Below are positions 24,401 to 34,050 of a stretch of DNA of 64,000 nucleotides, one piece after another; positions within the stretch are counted from its first letter, which is position 1, and the number at the start of each line of letters is the position of its first letter. Source of the DNA: Acinetobacter pittii ANC 4050 (GTDB taxonomy: Bacteria > Pseudomonadota > Gammaproteobacteria > Pseudomonadales > Moraxellaceae); assembly GCF_000399685.1 (NCBI RefSeq), contig NZ_KB976987.1, positions 1,813,184 to 1,877,183 on the forward strand, read 5' to 3'. A program made the translations under genes and the position numbers. The notes under the pieces were generated by a model. That model worked only from the letters and a program-made list of their open reading frames with translations. It searched no databases and was not told where the DNA came from.

Positions 24401-27400
24401 CCACCAGGTACAGTTGCATCATATTGTTGAATTTGCTGAGCTATAACCCCTTTATTTACATCAGCCTTGATAAAAGTATCTTCAACAAATTGAGCATTTT
24501 GTTTAAGAGACGATCTAAATCCGCCCTTAAAATTTGGCGCTGAATTACCCCGGCTAATAAACATATTAGTTACAGTAAATGTTCCACCAGATGGAGCATT
24601 ATCAAACCGTAAACCCAATGGAATAGCTTCAAAAGCAGAGGCTTTTAAATCAGATGGGAAAATACCAGTAAGTTCTATTTCACCACTTGCAGCTACAACA
24701 AACGAAGGTAACCCAACACTATAAGTTGCACCATGAAATTGAATACTACATGTAGCGCCAACTAATCCTGCAGTTGCTGTGTATTTGATTCTCGCAACTA
24801 TTGGATCACCTTTATCAATTGGAATTTCCTTGTGTTTATATTGCAGTTCCCAAACAGCTACAGTTCGGTTTGTACCAGTAGAAATACTTAAATTTTTAGT
24901 ATCATCACCAAGTAAAATCCAGTTCTCTTCTGAGTAACGTAAAGTATCAAGTTGTGCTTTAAAAACTTTGATTTCCTCAGCAAATACTTCTTTCGCATCA
25001 GATCTTGTAATTTTTTCTTGAAGAATTTGTGCGTGGTTTTCTAAAACCTTTTGTAAGTTTCCACTATTGTTTGCCAGACCAATCGGGATACCACTAACTA
25101 CTTGGACTGCAAGCATGATTTGCTTAGCCCCATTTGGTCCAGTATCTGGTGTTGCATGCAATTCTATACCACGACCTGAACCAATCCCCTTCTGACCAAC
25201 TAAAATGTATGCATCCCGACCCGTTATTTGATCAAGTGTGAATGGATTGGCACCTAATGAAATTAGTGCATTCTTAACTGGTGCTAGGTTTACCCCAATA
25301 CTGTCGTAGTTTGTAACGATAACAAAGGTGTCATTTGGAATCGCAGCAATAGCGTTACTCATTGCCGTAGCATTTGCTACAGCTGCATAAGTATCATATC
25401 TAGTTGAAGAAGCAATAGAACCATCAGCTGCTAAAACATGTACTGAAAAACCACGTGCTGAAGCTACTGATTTGATTTCACCCTTTAAGTTTTTAATCCC
25501 TGTGAAAAAGCCATTCCAGCCACATGAATAAACACGGTAATTGAAAACTTGACCAAGGTCCTGATTTAATTGTTTATAACTTGATTCCAAGTTATTAATA
25601 GACTGTGTGGTGTTCTGTTGATTATCACTAATAGTTGAATTAATTTCCTGAAACTTACCATCTACAGCAGTTTTATTATTGTCTACAGTAGATTTTAAAG
25701 TCGCATAATTCTCTGCAAGTGAAGTAATCTTCTCACCGTTTTTTTGAACATCCGCTTTAGTACCCTCAATTGCAGAAGCATTAGCTTCGAGGGCCTTAAC
25801 AAGCTCACGTGGGTTTTTTCTAAATCCAGTTGCTAACTCCCCCTTTTCGATTTGTACTTCTCTGATTGCAAAATCAGGGGCAAATCCAGTCTGTGCATAT
25901 AAAATAATATTAATATTATTTAGATTTGCTACATTGGTTTTAAATGTAAAAGTACAAAGGGTTTCTTTATCGGTATTAATTTGCCATGAACTACCAAGTT
26001 GATTGTTACTTGAACCATCAAATCGATGAATAATTAAAAGCAAACTTGTTTGAGCTGCAGTGAAAGATTTTGCCTTAAATGACAAGGTATATGTTTGATC
26101 AATCTCCAACCCATCTTCAGAAGTTAGTTGTTCAAAAAAACCTTTGAATGCAGTTGTTGTATTAGTTGATCTAAAACGTCCCCAATTTGCTCCATTTTGG
26201 TCCTTATACACCTCCATGACGCTACCAGCAACGTTTGCGTTAATACGCCAGTTTGACAAAGCAAACGGCTGTGAGAAATCACCATTTTTAATTATGTTGT
26301 CACCACCACTTGAAGAAATAGCAGCTTTAATAATTTTGCTTTCTTCTGCAATGGCTTGGTTAGTTTCTGTTTTGGTGTAACGAGTGCTATCAAGAGTTGC
26401 AGAACTATTAGTCCATAGATCACCAAATTTCTGACGGAATTTAGCTTCCAGAGACTCAGTAGCAGCTGAGATCGCCTTAGTTGTATCAGACTTACTTGAA
26501 TAATCAACAAGAATAGAAGACTTAACAATAGTGCTATCTACATCTGATTCATTTAAAACAGGTGCAATTCTATATGCTTGTGCTTCCCACCAACCAGCAT
26601 TACCCGTATGACCTAAAGCAATACCCAGTTGAATTTGAGGATAAGTTTCAGCAACCGAAGTCATATTGATGACTTTTGAAATGATAGTCCAAGATTCGTT
26701 AGCTGGGATTTCAGCAACGGGTACACTTACACTCGTATAATTTGCCGTTGAAAATACTCCATCATTTTTCGCACGGCCAATTGGGATGTAACAAAGCCCA
26801 TTAGAGTCAGAGCTACGGCGAACAAGGAAACTCACAATATATGCACGAGTATTTGGTAGTGCTTGTTTATTGTAGTTAAAACAGTTTACTGGATTAGATG
26901 TGTCCTTTCTGAAAACTGTATTACCTATTTTCCCTGTAGTCGTTGTTTTAAAATACTGAGACATGTCCCAGCCATAATGGCTATACCACATATCAGGATT
27001 TTTAAAGTTGTAGTCTCCAGCTAAAGAGTCACTGTCATTGGCTGCCTTTAGCGCCTCATCTAATTTTGTAAGAGATGTATTGAATGCCTTAGTTTGTGAG
27101 GCTGTAACTTCATCTAATTTTGCATTTGTAGCGTAGTTATTTAGGGCCTGAGTAGTGTTATAAATGTTTTTCTCAACATCACTCATCCCTGCTTCAAGTT
27201 TTGATGTTCTTTGAGCAAGAGCACCACTCTCAGTTACATAGGTTTGTTTAAACTCATTTAGATTCGCAGAAACTTGATCGAATGCAGCATTGAAGTCGTA
27301 AGGACTTGCAATCCAATTATCTGTAGTTATGAATTCCCCTTTAACTAAGACAGCCCAATAAACCGTACCTACACTGTTCTTATCTGCAGTTGGTTTGTTT

Positions 27401-30400
27401 AGCATGTAGAAGTGGACTTCTTTTGCTGTTCCAGCTGAAGTCTTTGTAAAGGTGATTTTGCTGATTACTTTACCTGTTGTGTTGATAACCTGCTGTAAAA
27501 ACTGACTTCCGCCACCAGCATAAACAGCTAAATTTGAATTTGTGTCACCAGCACCACGTGTATGTTCAGCACACCACAAGAGCGTATATTTTGCGCCTAC
27601 TTCCCATTCTTCACCAAGTTTATAGCGTAGATGAGGATATGAAACACCATTGTAAGTTCCTACCACATTAGAGTTAATCAACAAGTTCGTACCTGCTGGG
27701 GCCGACTTGTTAAGATTTGCAGATAAAGTATTAGCCTGTTCTGTAACAGCTTTAATCAGTCCAGCTTGTTCAGATACTTGAGAATTTGTTGTTTGTAATG
27801 CTTCAGTTGAGGCTTTTTTACTTACTTCGGTATTGGTTATTGTTAGATCATTTCTAAGTTTTGAAATATCTAAACTTTGAGACGATAAAGTATCGCCATG
27901 CTTCTTCACTTCAGCTTGAGTAACTTTAATCGCTTCCGCATTAGCATTTAATGAACTTTGAGTATCCCGTGGGCTTGGGCTCCACGCAGTAGCTTTATTA
28001 CCAGCTTCGATCTGTAATTTTTGAATTGTAGGAATTCGACCTGTGCCATATGTACCATAAAACTCAATAGTCGATTCAGTTGTGCTACCGGTGTGTAATT
28101 TAGGAAACACAGTAACTTCAAATTTTTGAAATTCACTTGCTTTGGTGACTGTTACGGATGTTGTGAAGAAATGAGCGGATCCATTAGATGAATATACTTG
28201 TACAGTTCCAGCAACCGGTACACTCACTTCAAAAGAAATCGTAACCGGCTTATCTAAATTTTCGTCATAAAAAGCTTTCAACTCTTTGCTACGTTCATAC
28301 ATTAAGTATTCACGGCTTGTTGCTGCTGTGGATGTTCGAGGCGCTTCTGAATTAGCTACGGCGTTTACACCACCAATCTTAATGTTATTCACTGCAGCTG
28401 TAATATCAGTCGCCACACGCCCCATGGCGCTATCAAGATCGCTCTTTGTAGCTGTTTTCAATAATGCTTGAGAGTTGCTCTGAATACCTGTTTCAGCATT
28501 CTGCATTCTTGATTCAAGCTTACTGGTTCTTTCAGCTTCAGCTTCTGTTCTGTTAGTTGCTGTTTTGAATAAATCATTTGCAGTTGCTGTTGCATCATTT
28601 GCAGAAGCTAAAGAGTTGTTATCTTCAACAATAATGTAATTAAGCTGACAAATTCCTGTCTGGAAATTGTAGTTTGCAATAAACATTGGGGCATAATATT
28701 CAGCTTGTGCTGGGAAAGTACGTGGATTATCAATTGTCCCTAAACCAGTTGCCGCCCCAGTAGACTTACCTTTCATGTATAGAACTACTTCTTGCCACTC
28801 ACCTAAATTAGGCTTAACGGCCGACAATAAGTAGTTAGAAGATCCCATATCACCTGCAAGGGAGTTTGTAGTCGTTACGTATTTACTTTGGTCTGCATTT
28901 TTACATGCAACCCCAAGGTAAATAGTTCCAGATTCCCCAGCTACACGGCGGAAGCGAGCACGTACCCGATAAAGCGTATCTGGATTAATCTTTACAAACT
29001 CATTCCAGTGAACCCATGCCTCATCATTACCGGCATTATTCCCAAGCTCAAGAATATAGCCACCAAATGCATCAGCATCTTGAATTACTTTCGCTTCACC
29101 AGTGGTTCGCCAACGTGTCCAGTCATCAATTCCTTTTGACGTTACAACAGCACGTACACCCGACGTTACTTGCGTTTGTGACTTTAAGCTTAAAAGATTT
29201 TGAGAAAGTGCTTCGGTAGCTTTTACCGCCGTTGTACCTGTTTGCTGCGCCTCTGCTGCATTATCGAAAGCTAGTTTAGCAATGTCATCAGTAGTTTTAA
29301 GTGATGATGAAAGGCCATTTATTCTTGTATTTGTATTACTTTCTAGGGTTGAAACACTTTTTTGAACATCAGTAATTTGCCCTTGTACCTTTAAATTTTC
29401 TTTAGAGATACTTGTATCAAGTTCACTAAATTTTGAAGTAGTAGACTGTTCAAATTCGGCGAGCGACTCAGTAACTTCTAGAATATTTGCATTAGATTTC
29501 CGATCAGCCTCTTCTAGAGCTGCTTTCGTTTGGTCGATGCGTAAAGATAAGGCTTTATCACCATCAGAAACTGATTGGGCAATTGTTGCTAAATCTGACG
29601 TTGTTTTAGTTTTATTCGAATTATAGTCGGTTTTTAGTTCTTCAAGTTTTTTTGCTTCTGAAACAAGCTTTTCATCAACAAGTTTTACAGATGATTCAAC
29701 CTTTTCGATATATGAAGCATTTCCAGTAATTTGATCACGCCATGCTTTTGGAATGGTGTCATTAAGTGCTGTAATGTCCCAGACTTCATAATCAGCAAGG
29801 ATTACATCCACTGGGTTTGCTGTGCTTGGTAAAGGTGGATTAGTGCCAGCAATAACACGGAAATGCCCATGGATAGCCGCAGGCGCATCATAGCCACACT
29901 GAACAACAGAGTAATAAACCTCAAACTTACCTGTTCCTTCCTTATTCCCAAGTACACGTAAATAACCACCCGTACCTGTAGCATTGCCAACTGGTAATAA
30001 ATAAGTGCCCTTAGGCATTTTAATAATTTGTTTTATTAAAAACGTTTTATTAGGAGCAGCAACAAGAGTTGGAACAGTCGGATACCAGCCACCACCTAGA
30101 GAAGCAGTGGATCTTAATAGCATCTCATGGGTACTATTTACTGGGTTATCAGTAGATTTAGCTTGTCTAGTAAACGTTGAACCTGAAGGTACAACATATG
30201 CGCTTAACCCCCCATTCCCAGATAGAAATGTAGGATCGTCACGTAAAGGCTTACCAAGTGATTGCATTCGCGCTAACTCAGTAGCATTTAACAAGCTTGC
30301 ATTAGTGGTATCTAAACTTGCTTGAATTTGATCAGTCTTTTCAGCAACAGATTTACCAAGATCAACTACTGTACGTTCAACATTATTAATTGCCGCTTTG

Positions 30401-31935
30401 TTATCACCAATTTGAGACTGGGCAGTACTAATTTGTTCAGTAAAGGCTCTATCTTGAGCAGCAAGGGTTTTTATTTCTTCTGAAATTAGGGCATTTGATT
30501 TACCCAATTCAGTTTGCATTTCAGCAAACTTAAGCTCAAAACTTTTTGTTAATGCCTCTTTATCATTTGCACGTGCTTCAGCTTCAGCTAGAAAACCCGA
30601 ATCGACTTTCTTATCAAGGTCAACATACTGGGCTGCAACTTGATCAACTTTTTTAACTGCAGCTTCAGTTTGGTTAACAATAGGTTCAATTTTTTGATTG
30701 ATGAGTGTATTAGTTTCTTCACCTAATGCTAATTTAGCATCATCAATCATTTGACCAGCTTTTACTAAATTTTGATCAATATCTTGTTTTAAAGCGGCCT
30801 TAGTTTGATCAATAACAATTAGAGTGTCAGCTGCTTGCTTTTTACGGTCTAGAACTTCTTGATCTGCAACTTTTTTCGCGTTTTCTGCGACCAAGCGAAT
30901 TTCATCAGAATCACTTCTAACATCAGCAATAATAGAATCTGTTTCTCTCTTGATGAAACCAATTTTGTCATCGAGTTCTTGCTCAGCGCGGATAGCCCGT
31001 TGTTGAGCATCAGCTACCAATGCTTCATTTGCCTGAATTGATTGATCAATACGTTTATTGGCTTCATCCAAACGAATATTTGCATCATTTGCATGCTGTT
31101 CAACAATCAGTTTGGTATCGACAATTTCTTGATCAATATAAGCCCGAATTTCATCAACTTTATTTTGTGCAATCTGACCTACTTCTTTTACTTGATCATG
31201 TATTTTTTGCACTTCTTCATCAATGTGATTAATACCTTCTTCAAGCAATTTATAGGCATCAGAATCTTTAATATTGTCTATTAACTCTTCTACTTCTTTT
31301 ATTTTTTCATCAATCTCTTGGCTTACTTGATCTTTATTTTCATCAATTTTTTCGCCTTGTTCTTTTAACTCCTCCTTTAAACTTTCTAATTTATCAAGAG
31401 CGTCTTTAAATGCTCCCTCAATAGCTTTAGGGTCAATAGGCACACCTGCAACCGTAAGCGTTGTGCCAACGGCCATACTACCTGCTACAGCACTATTGCC
31501 CGCAACTGAAGTATTACCCACTACAGTGCTATTTCCCGTTAATGTGCTATTACCAGTTTGTTGAGTATTAGCTTGTACATTCATTAACGGCGTTTTGATT
31601 GAAACGGTTGTGCCAGAATCTACTTTTAAATTTTCTTTAGAGATAAATTCAATATTGTCTTGTCGAATACGGCGCACCCCTACAATCGCGCCGTCTCCGT
31701 GACTGACATAACTATGGATTACTGGACGTTCTTCATTACCATTTTCAAAGAAGACATAGACGTCTTCCCCATCCACAATTTGAATTTCTGTATCTAAATC
31801 ACTATCGCCGACTGGATAGGCAAAAGTTGCTGTAATTCCTTCACTCGCGCCATCAGTTAAACCATGAATGTGTACTTGTGCAGTACGACCTTTTGCGTTG
31901 TAACTTAAAATCTTTGCACGTTTTAAACCATTCAT
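21463..31935 (-). CDS. 3490-residue central spike-fibre fusion (gpV-like OB spike plus gpJ-like fibre)
   Basis: Residues 1-105 resemble the gpV/gp5 OB domain of baseplate spikes (ILSYNAKGRTAQVHIHG; IVDGEDVYVFFENGNEERPVI). Then come spike-like repeats (TGNSTLTGNSTVVGNTSV, 125-165), a long heptad-rich coiled coil (175-560), and binding-type beta modules separated by coiled coils. Module A occurs twice (558-720; 2562-2727), module B twice (about 937-1098; 3137-3312), plus jelly-roll-like domains (1188-1325; 1412-1545; 1640-1800; 1876-2042; 2332-2480). An ILEI/FAM3-like domain spans about 2130-2265. LTPVEKKQAK near 3020 and a DUF1983-like end (3317-3488) match lambda gpJ-type tips. The gene is one intact frame of 10.5 kb, the largest here. 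It probably determines host range. Confidence 0.82.
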   Translation of the reverse strand: MNGLKRAKILSYNAKGRTAQVHIHGLTDGASEGITATFAYPVGDSDLDTEIQIVDGEDVYVFFENGNEERPVIHSYVSHGDGAIVGVRRIRQDNIEFISKENLKVDSGTTVSIKTPLMNVQANTQQTGNSTLTGNSTVVGNTSVAGNSAVAGSMAVGTTLTVAGVPIDPKAIEGAFKDALDKLESLKEELKEQGEKIDENKDQVSQEIDEKIKEVEELIDNIKDSDAYKLLEEGINHIDEEVQKIHDQVKEVGQIAQNKVDEIRAYIDQEIVDTKLIVEQHANDANIRLDEANKRIDQSIQANEALVADAQQRAIRAEQELDDKIGFIKRETDSIIADVRSDSDEIRLVAENAKKVADQEVLDRKKQAADTLIVIDQTKAALKQDIDQNLVKAGQMIDDAKLALGEETNTLINQKIEPIVNQTEAAVKKVDQVAAQYVDLDKKVDSGFLAEAEARANDKEALTKSFELKFAEMQTELGKSNALISEEIKTLAAQDRAFTEQISTAQSQIGDNKAAINNVERTVVDLGKSVAEKTDQIQASLDTTNASLLNATELARMQSLGKPLRDDPTFLSGNGGLSAYVVPSGSTFTRQAKSTDNPVNSTHEMLLRSTASLGGGWYPTVPTLVAAPNKTFLIKQIIKMPKGTYLLPVGNATGTGGYLRVLGNKEGTGKFEVYYSVVQCGYDAPAAIHGHFRVIAGTNPPLPSTANPVDVILADYEVWDITALNDTIPKAWRDQITGNASYIEKVESSVKLVDEKLVSEAKKLEELKTDYNSNKTKTTSDLATIAQSVSDGDKALSLRIDQTKAALEEADRKSNANILEVTESLAEFEQSTTSKFSELDTSISKENLKVQGQITDVQKSVSTLESNTNTRINGLSSSLKTTDDIAKLAFDNAAEAQQTGTTAVKATEALSQNLLSLKSQTQVTSGVRAVVTSKGIDDWTRWRTTGEAKVIQDADAFGGYILELGNNAGNDEAWVHWNEFVKINPDTLYRVRARFRRVAGESGTIYLGVACKNADQSKYVTTTNSLAGDMGSSNYLLSAVKPNLGEWQEVVLYMKGKSTGAATGLGTIDNPRTFPAQAEYYAPMFIANYNFQTGICQLNYIIVEDNNSLASANDATATANDLFKTATNRTEAEAERTSKLESRMQNAETGIQSNSQALLKTATKSDLDSAMGRVATDITAAVNNIKIGGVNAVANSEAPRTSTAATSREYLMYERSKELKAFYDENLDKPVTISFEVSVPVAGTVQVYSSNGSAHFFTTSVTVTKASEFQKFEVTVFPKLHTGSTTESTIEFYGTYGTGRIPTIQKLQIEAGNKATAWSPSPRDTQSSLNANAEAIKVTQAEVKKHGDTLSSQSLDISKLRNDLTITNTEVSKKASTEALQTTNSQVSEQAGLIKAVTEQANTLSANLNKSAPAGTNLLINSNVVGTYNGVSYPHLRYKLGEEWEVGAKYTLLWCAEHTRGAGDTNSNLAVYAGGGSQFLQQVINTTGKVISKITFTKTSAGTAKEVHFYMLNKPTADKNSVGTVYWAVLVKGEFITTDNWIASPYDFNAAFDQVSANLNEFKQTYVTESGALAQRTSKLEAGMSDVEKNIYNTTQALNNYATNAKLDEVTASQTKAFNTSLTKLDEALKAANDSDSLAGDYNFKNPDMWYSHYGWDMSQYFKTTTTGKIGNTVFRKDTSNPVNCFNYNKQALPNTRAYIVSFLVRRSSDSNGLCYIPIGRAKNDGVFSTANYTSVSVPVAEIPANESWTIISKVINMTSVAETYPQIQLGIALGHTGNAGWWEAQAYRIAPVLNESDVDSTIVKSSILVDYSSKSDTTKAISAATESLEAKFRQKFGDLWTNSSATLDSTRYTKTETNQAIAEESKIIKAAISSSGGDNIIKNGDFSQPFALSNWRINANVAGSVMEVYKDQNGANWGRFRSTNTTTAFKGFFEQLTSEDGLEIDQTYTLSFKAKSFTAAQTSLLLIIHRFDGSSNNQLGSSWQINTDKETLCTFTFKTNVANLNNINIILYAQTGFAPDFAIREVQIEKGELATGFRKNPRELVKALEANASAIEGTKADVQKNGEKITSLAENYATLKSTVDNNKTAVDGKFQEINSTISDNQQNTTQSINNLESSYKQLNQDLGQVFNYRVYSCGWNGFFTGIKNLKGEIKSVASARGFSVHVLAADGSIASSTRYDTYAAVANATAMSNAIAAIPNDTFVIVTNYDSIGVNLAPVKNALISLGANPFTLDQITGRDAYILVGQKGIGSGRGIELHATPDTGPNGAKQIMLAVQVVSGIPIGLANNSGNLQKVLENHAQILQEKITRSDAKEVFAEEIKVFKAQLDTLRYSEENWILLGDDTKNLSISTGTNRTVAVWELQYKHKEIPIDKGDPIVARIKYTATAGLVGATCSIQFHGATYSVGLPSFVVAASGEIELTGIFPSDLKASAFEAIPLGLRFDNAPSGGTFTVTNMFISRGNSAPNFKGGFRSSLKQNAQFVEDTFIKADVNKGVIAQQIQQYDATVPGGLSSVVKTTKATADQTSQDLATLRNTEISQLQTSTNNLGSALENTTMLAMMITNGKLLQGDVNFKKGNNGVSVYNNAGNGNVTVTRVAKSSDNPTTSTHEIEIKTIGAANPTWGGFFQLVNGRANAVFVIKYLIKLPVGYKLMNAGNAMGTGAIDRFIGNTEGTGKFETYIRMIKCGAVGSFSNSGHVYVAGGTTPTATAPLVWTLAQIEQYDVTDYASADPTLQDFVSSATDSISTLTNFKETWAAKLTEMSSKLDSKNGAYILNADITNTNVERAIAASSQKITSEYTNAMSVQPLGSGGGKIFVKPLTWRQAITTSGTLVIKTPITVGAYMTKVKISGYNYNNKEDNIFDLDLAFYAYTSTVPFYPNMTSRSFGITLDENNATTKGLALALDSNNKVCILITKKDAWSYPAITVESATITHTNPPDYFKDGWTAAIETDLSVYKSVTPFTVTSMMETTAGSQAKVDVPMAQLSDIAADNKLTPVEKKQAKLVWDTLYQTDASLRAEAVTYGISSGAYATAFSTLNTYLAALFANMNVTSTIDRNQFITNFANVHNARQALVRAISEKAKEIADTAKDLASTTKATLERDYMTSTKTNEAIASSTERMSALYSANGQKIMASVLETWQKDWLVKTPSGNKPELSLVADATCRGGYALRIGNNVGNDEAWLNWFTSLPIDDNKYYRVKYRFRRVSGTGVVYVGATCQNANKTKYIAQDNSEINDIGSSHYLVAGTAPALGTWITGTAYFKGRSAGASAGAGTLLSPKTFANKAAFFTPVFIGNYSGKAGEVDLDFIDIEDADNIADFENFKTTYTTDVGAYAGALQTLVSVYGQNAIKLKSQADLIDGVKGKYVMGMDNNGVFSGMSMVSEQTNGTVLSSIGFQADKIFFTTGTSSTKYMPFIIQDNQVIMNSEVFIKNLTASNFKAKSLTAELFNAESLNAITFTTVAADGSKTVVSGGISRVYYPNGQLAVFIGVE

Positions 31936-31944
31936 ATATTTGAC

Positions 31945-32838
31945 CTACAAATTAGCAATCCAGAACTTTGATGAAGTCCCCATTGATCCCCCGATTGCGC
32001 CTGTATCTATATGATGTGCAGCAGTTAAAACGACATACTTCTTACTATCTATTTCGAATATATCGCCTGCATTCCAGTTCAAATTTAGTGGTCTAATAAT
32101 GGTCCCACGCATGATCAAAACTTTTTCCAAGTTTTTGACTTGTCGGGCATCTAAACCAGCTCTTTGCGTCACAGTGTGGCCTGGGGTTATTGAGTCATCA
32201 CCAACAACCGTTGAACCGTTATTCTCAACTGTGACAAAAGATGATTTTTGCATCAGTTCCAAAGGTTTACTTGATATCCAAACGACACTGCTAGGATCTA
32301 GTTTTGTGATAGGTTCCTTTTTGAAGAAAGAATCAATTTTTTGAGCAGACACTTTATTATTTTGAAAGCAAATTACAGCTGCTTCTTGTTGCAGATAATG
32401 AGCCAAGCGCTGTGTAGGCATACTACCCTTTAAACAAACAAATTTAGGCAAAGGTAAATCACTGCCCAGACTGATCGTTGCACCACAAGCTCGAATTATT
32501 GAATTAAAAGAAGTTTCATTACTAATAATTGCTTGCTTTGAATATTCGATAAGTCTTTTACAACCAGCCAAAATACCAATACATGAGATGCCACCTACTC
32601 GCCGATCTTGTTTAACAGTCTGAGTTTTAAGAGGGGTAACTTTGATAAGTTCGAAAGGATGAGATATGTCATTAACAGTAAGTTGCTCCCCTTCTTTTAA
32701 AAGGGAGTCTAATTCAGTAGTAGATTGAACTGTGAACTCAATAGATGCGGGAATAGGTACGAGATCAGTTCTTAAAGTTGCACTAATCAGCTCAGATGCT
32801 GGAATAATTTTACCCGCAGATACAATGGTGATTTGCAT
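31945..32838 (-). CDS. Baseplate hub protein (gpD/gp27-like)
   Basis: The 297-residue protein matches late-control D / gp27 hub proteins in layout: a short beta N-terminus with ATLRTDLVPIPASIEFTV, GEQLTVNDISHPFELIKV, then a middle domain and a C-terminal part with ITPGHTVTQRAGLDARQVKNLE and NWNAGDIFEIDSKKYVVLTAAHHIDT. The hub trimer connects the tube to the spike. It lies directly before the spike gene, which is the classic gpD-gpV order, with a 9-nt gap, and is coupled by TAATG to the gene before it. Confidence 0.7.
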   Translation of the reverse strand: MQITIVSAGKIIPASELISATLRTDLVPIPASIEFTVQSTTELDSLLKEGEQLTVNDISHPFELIKVTPLKTQTVKQDRRVGGISCIGILAGCKRLIEYSKQAIISNETSFNSIIRACGATISLGSDLPLPKFVCLKGSMPTQRLAHYLQQEAAVICFQNNKVSAQKIDSFFKKEPITKLDPSSVVWISSKPLELMQKSSFVTVENNGSTVVGDDSITPGHTVTQRAGLDARQVKNLEKVLIMRGTIIRPLNLNWNAGDIFEIDSKKYVVLTAAHHIDTGAIGGSMGTSSKFWIANL

Positions 32839-33287
32839 TAACGGTTCCCCAAGTTAAAATTAAAACTCATTGGGGCCATACAAAATGCAAGTTTAGGCAA
32901 AGCGTCTTTCTTTTCATTATAGTTCTGTTGAGCTTCTGATACAGATAGCCCATAACTTTCGACTCCGAGCCCTCGAGTAGCTTCAACCAATCTAGCTTGC
33001 AAAAGATCACAGTGAGCTTTTACTAATGGTTGGATAATTACGTACTCATCACCGCTAAGTACGATAGTTTCATTCAGTTCAATACTCGTGGTAGCTTTAG
33101 TTTGACAATCTAAAACAGCCCATCCAGCATAATATTTTGCCTCATCTAAAAATGCTTTCACGATATCATCAAGCAAAATTGAATAGCCCGATAATTGATA
33201 TTCTTTATAGAGTTCTTCTGAAAGTTGCTGGATAGAACCAGCAACTACAGCATAACCTTCAGATTCAGGTAATAACTTCATAGCCAT
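32838..33287 (-). CDS. Unknown tail protein, 149 residues
   Basis: A mixed alpha/beta protein, GYSILLDDIVKAFLDEAKYYAGWAVLDCQTK followed by a strand pair (SIELNETIVLSGDEYVII) and helices. The pattern of a helical N-terminus and then beta strands suits a small tail completion or baseplate adaptor, but I cannot place it. TAATG couples it on both sides, so its amount is tied to the tube-like protein and the hub. Confidence 0.5.
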   Translation of the reverse strand: MAMKLLPESEGYAVVAGSIQQLSEELYKEYQLSGYSILLDDIVKAFLDEAKYYAGWAVLDCQTKATTSIELNETIVLSGDEYVIIQPLVKAHCDLLQARLVEATRGLGVESYGLSVSEAQQNYNEKKDALPKLAFCMAPMSFNFNLGNR

Positions 33288-33949
33288 TACCCAAATAGAT
33301 TGCCCAGTTGGCGACCAACGCCTTGCACAGCATTTGCAAGATTAGTTGCTTGTTGAGCAGTATTGATCACTTGCTGAACTCGATTAACAAGCTCAGCTGT
33401 ACCATCAATTTCTTTTTTACCCGGCTGAATACTGCCGTTGGTACCAATGTTTGCGAAGCTACCAAAGTAGTTATAGTCGATTGGGCAAGAGACAGTCATA
33501 ACTTGAGATCGGCTATCTGAATCATACTCAGCTGACTCAAAGCGAATAGCACAGTTTTCAAGTGCATATGAGCGTGTAAAACTTCCTAATCGGCCATCAT
33601 AGTAATCACCATGGATGATTCCACCACTAGCTACGACATATTCAGCTAGTAGTTGATCATGTCCTGCTTCAGTTACTAGGATTTGAAGGTTGCCTGTGTA
33701 ATGGGTTTTCGGAGGACCAGCAACAATTCCAGTAAAACCACCCGCATATTGAACTTCTGCAGGATCTTCATTACTCACAATTGGACGTGGGCAACTTTTA
33801 AATAAGAAGCGAAGGTCTTCCATGCCACGAGGAACAAACATCCCCTGACAAGCCAATAAGGGTGAACCAAGTTGCTGTAGAGCAATGTAATCTTGTTTAA
33901 GCTGATTTAGTAAAATCGGATTAGATTGTTGCATATTTCTGATGCTCAA
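33287..33949 (-). CDS. Putative tail tube or tube-like protein
   Basis: The 220-residue protein is beta-rich in the middle: GIVAGPPKTHYTGNLQILVTEAG, then RSYALENCAIRFESAEYD and SQVMTVSCPIDYNYFG, as in a tube fold where strands alternate polar and hydrophobic residues. The C-terminal 40 residues are a helix rich in Gln and Ala. It starts at TTG 33949 or ATG 33934; neither has a clear ribosome site. It follows the sheath unit, where a tube gene is expected. A TGGAACC box with TATAAC 18 nt on lies at 34002. Confidence 0.45.
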   Translation of the reverse strand: MSIRNMQQSNPILLNQLKQDYIALQQLGSPLLACQGMFVPRGMEDLRFLFKSCPRPIVSNEDPAEVQYAGGFTGIVAGPPKTHYTGNLQILVTEAGHDQLLAEYVVASGGIIHGDYYDGRLGSFTRSYALENCAIRFESAEYDSDSRSQVMTVSCPIDYNYFGSFANIGTNGSIQPGKKEIDGTAELVNRVQQVINTAQQATNLANAVQGVGRQLGNLFG

Positions 33950-34001
33950 TAGCTTTAATATACCCCAAGATTAAAAGGTTATATCCACTTAAAATTTGAT
34001 T

Positions 34002-34008
34002 GGTTCCA
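34002..34008 (-). promoter_or_regulatory. TGGAACC box of the tube/hub/spike unit
   Basis: TGGAACC, 18 nt, TATAAC on the minus strand before the gene at 33949. It directly follows the terminator at 34011 and drives a 13-kb run to 20383. Confidence 0.7.
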
Positions 34009-34010
34009 TA

Positions 34011-34037
34011 AAAAAAGCCACCCTAAAAGGTAGCTTT
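34011..34037 (-). terminator. Terminator after the 34051 gene
   Basis: On the minus strand AGCUACC pairs with GGUGGCU (one G-U) and is followed by a U7 run, closing the sheath unit just before the next promoter box. Confidence 0.75.
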
Positions 34038-34050
34038 TTAAATCTGCTTT

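Noticed and set aside
30238..31930. Repeated coding pattern in the coiled coil, considered as a tandem DNA repeat
   Set aside because: The similarity is at heptad level in protein; the DNA shows no regular repeat unit.
32254..32260. AGTTCCA inside the hub gene
   Set aside because: It is in the coding region with no nearby start, so probably a chance match.
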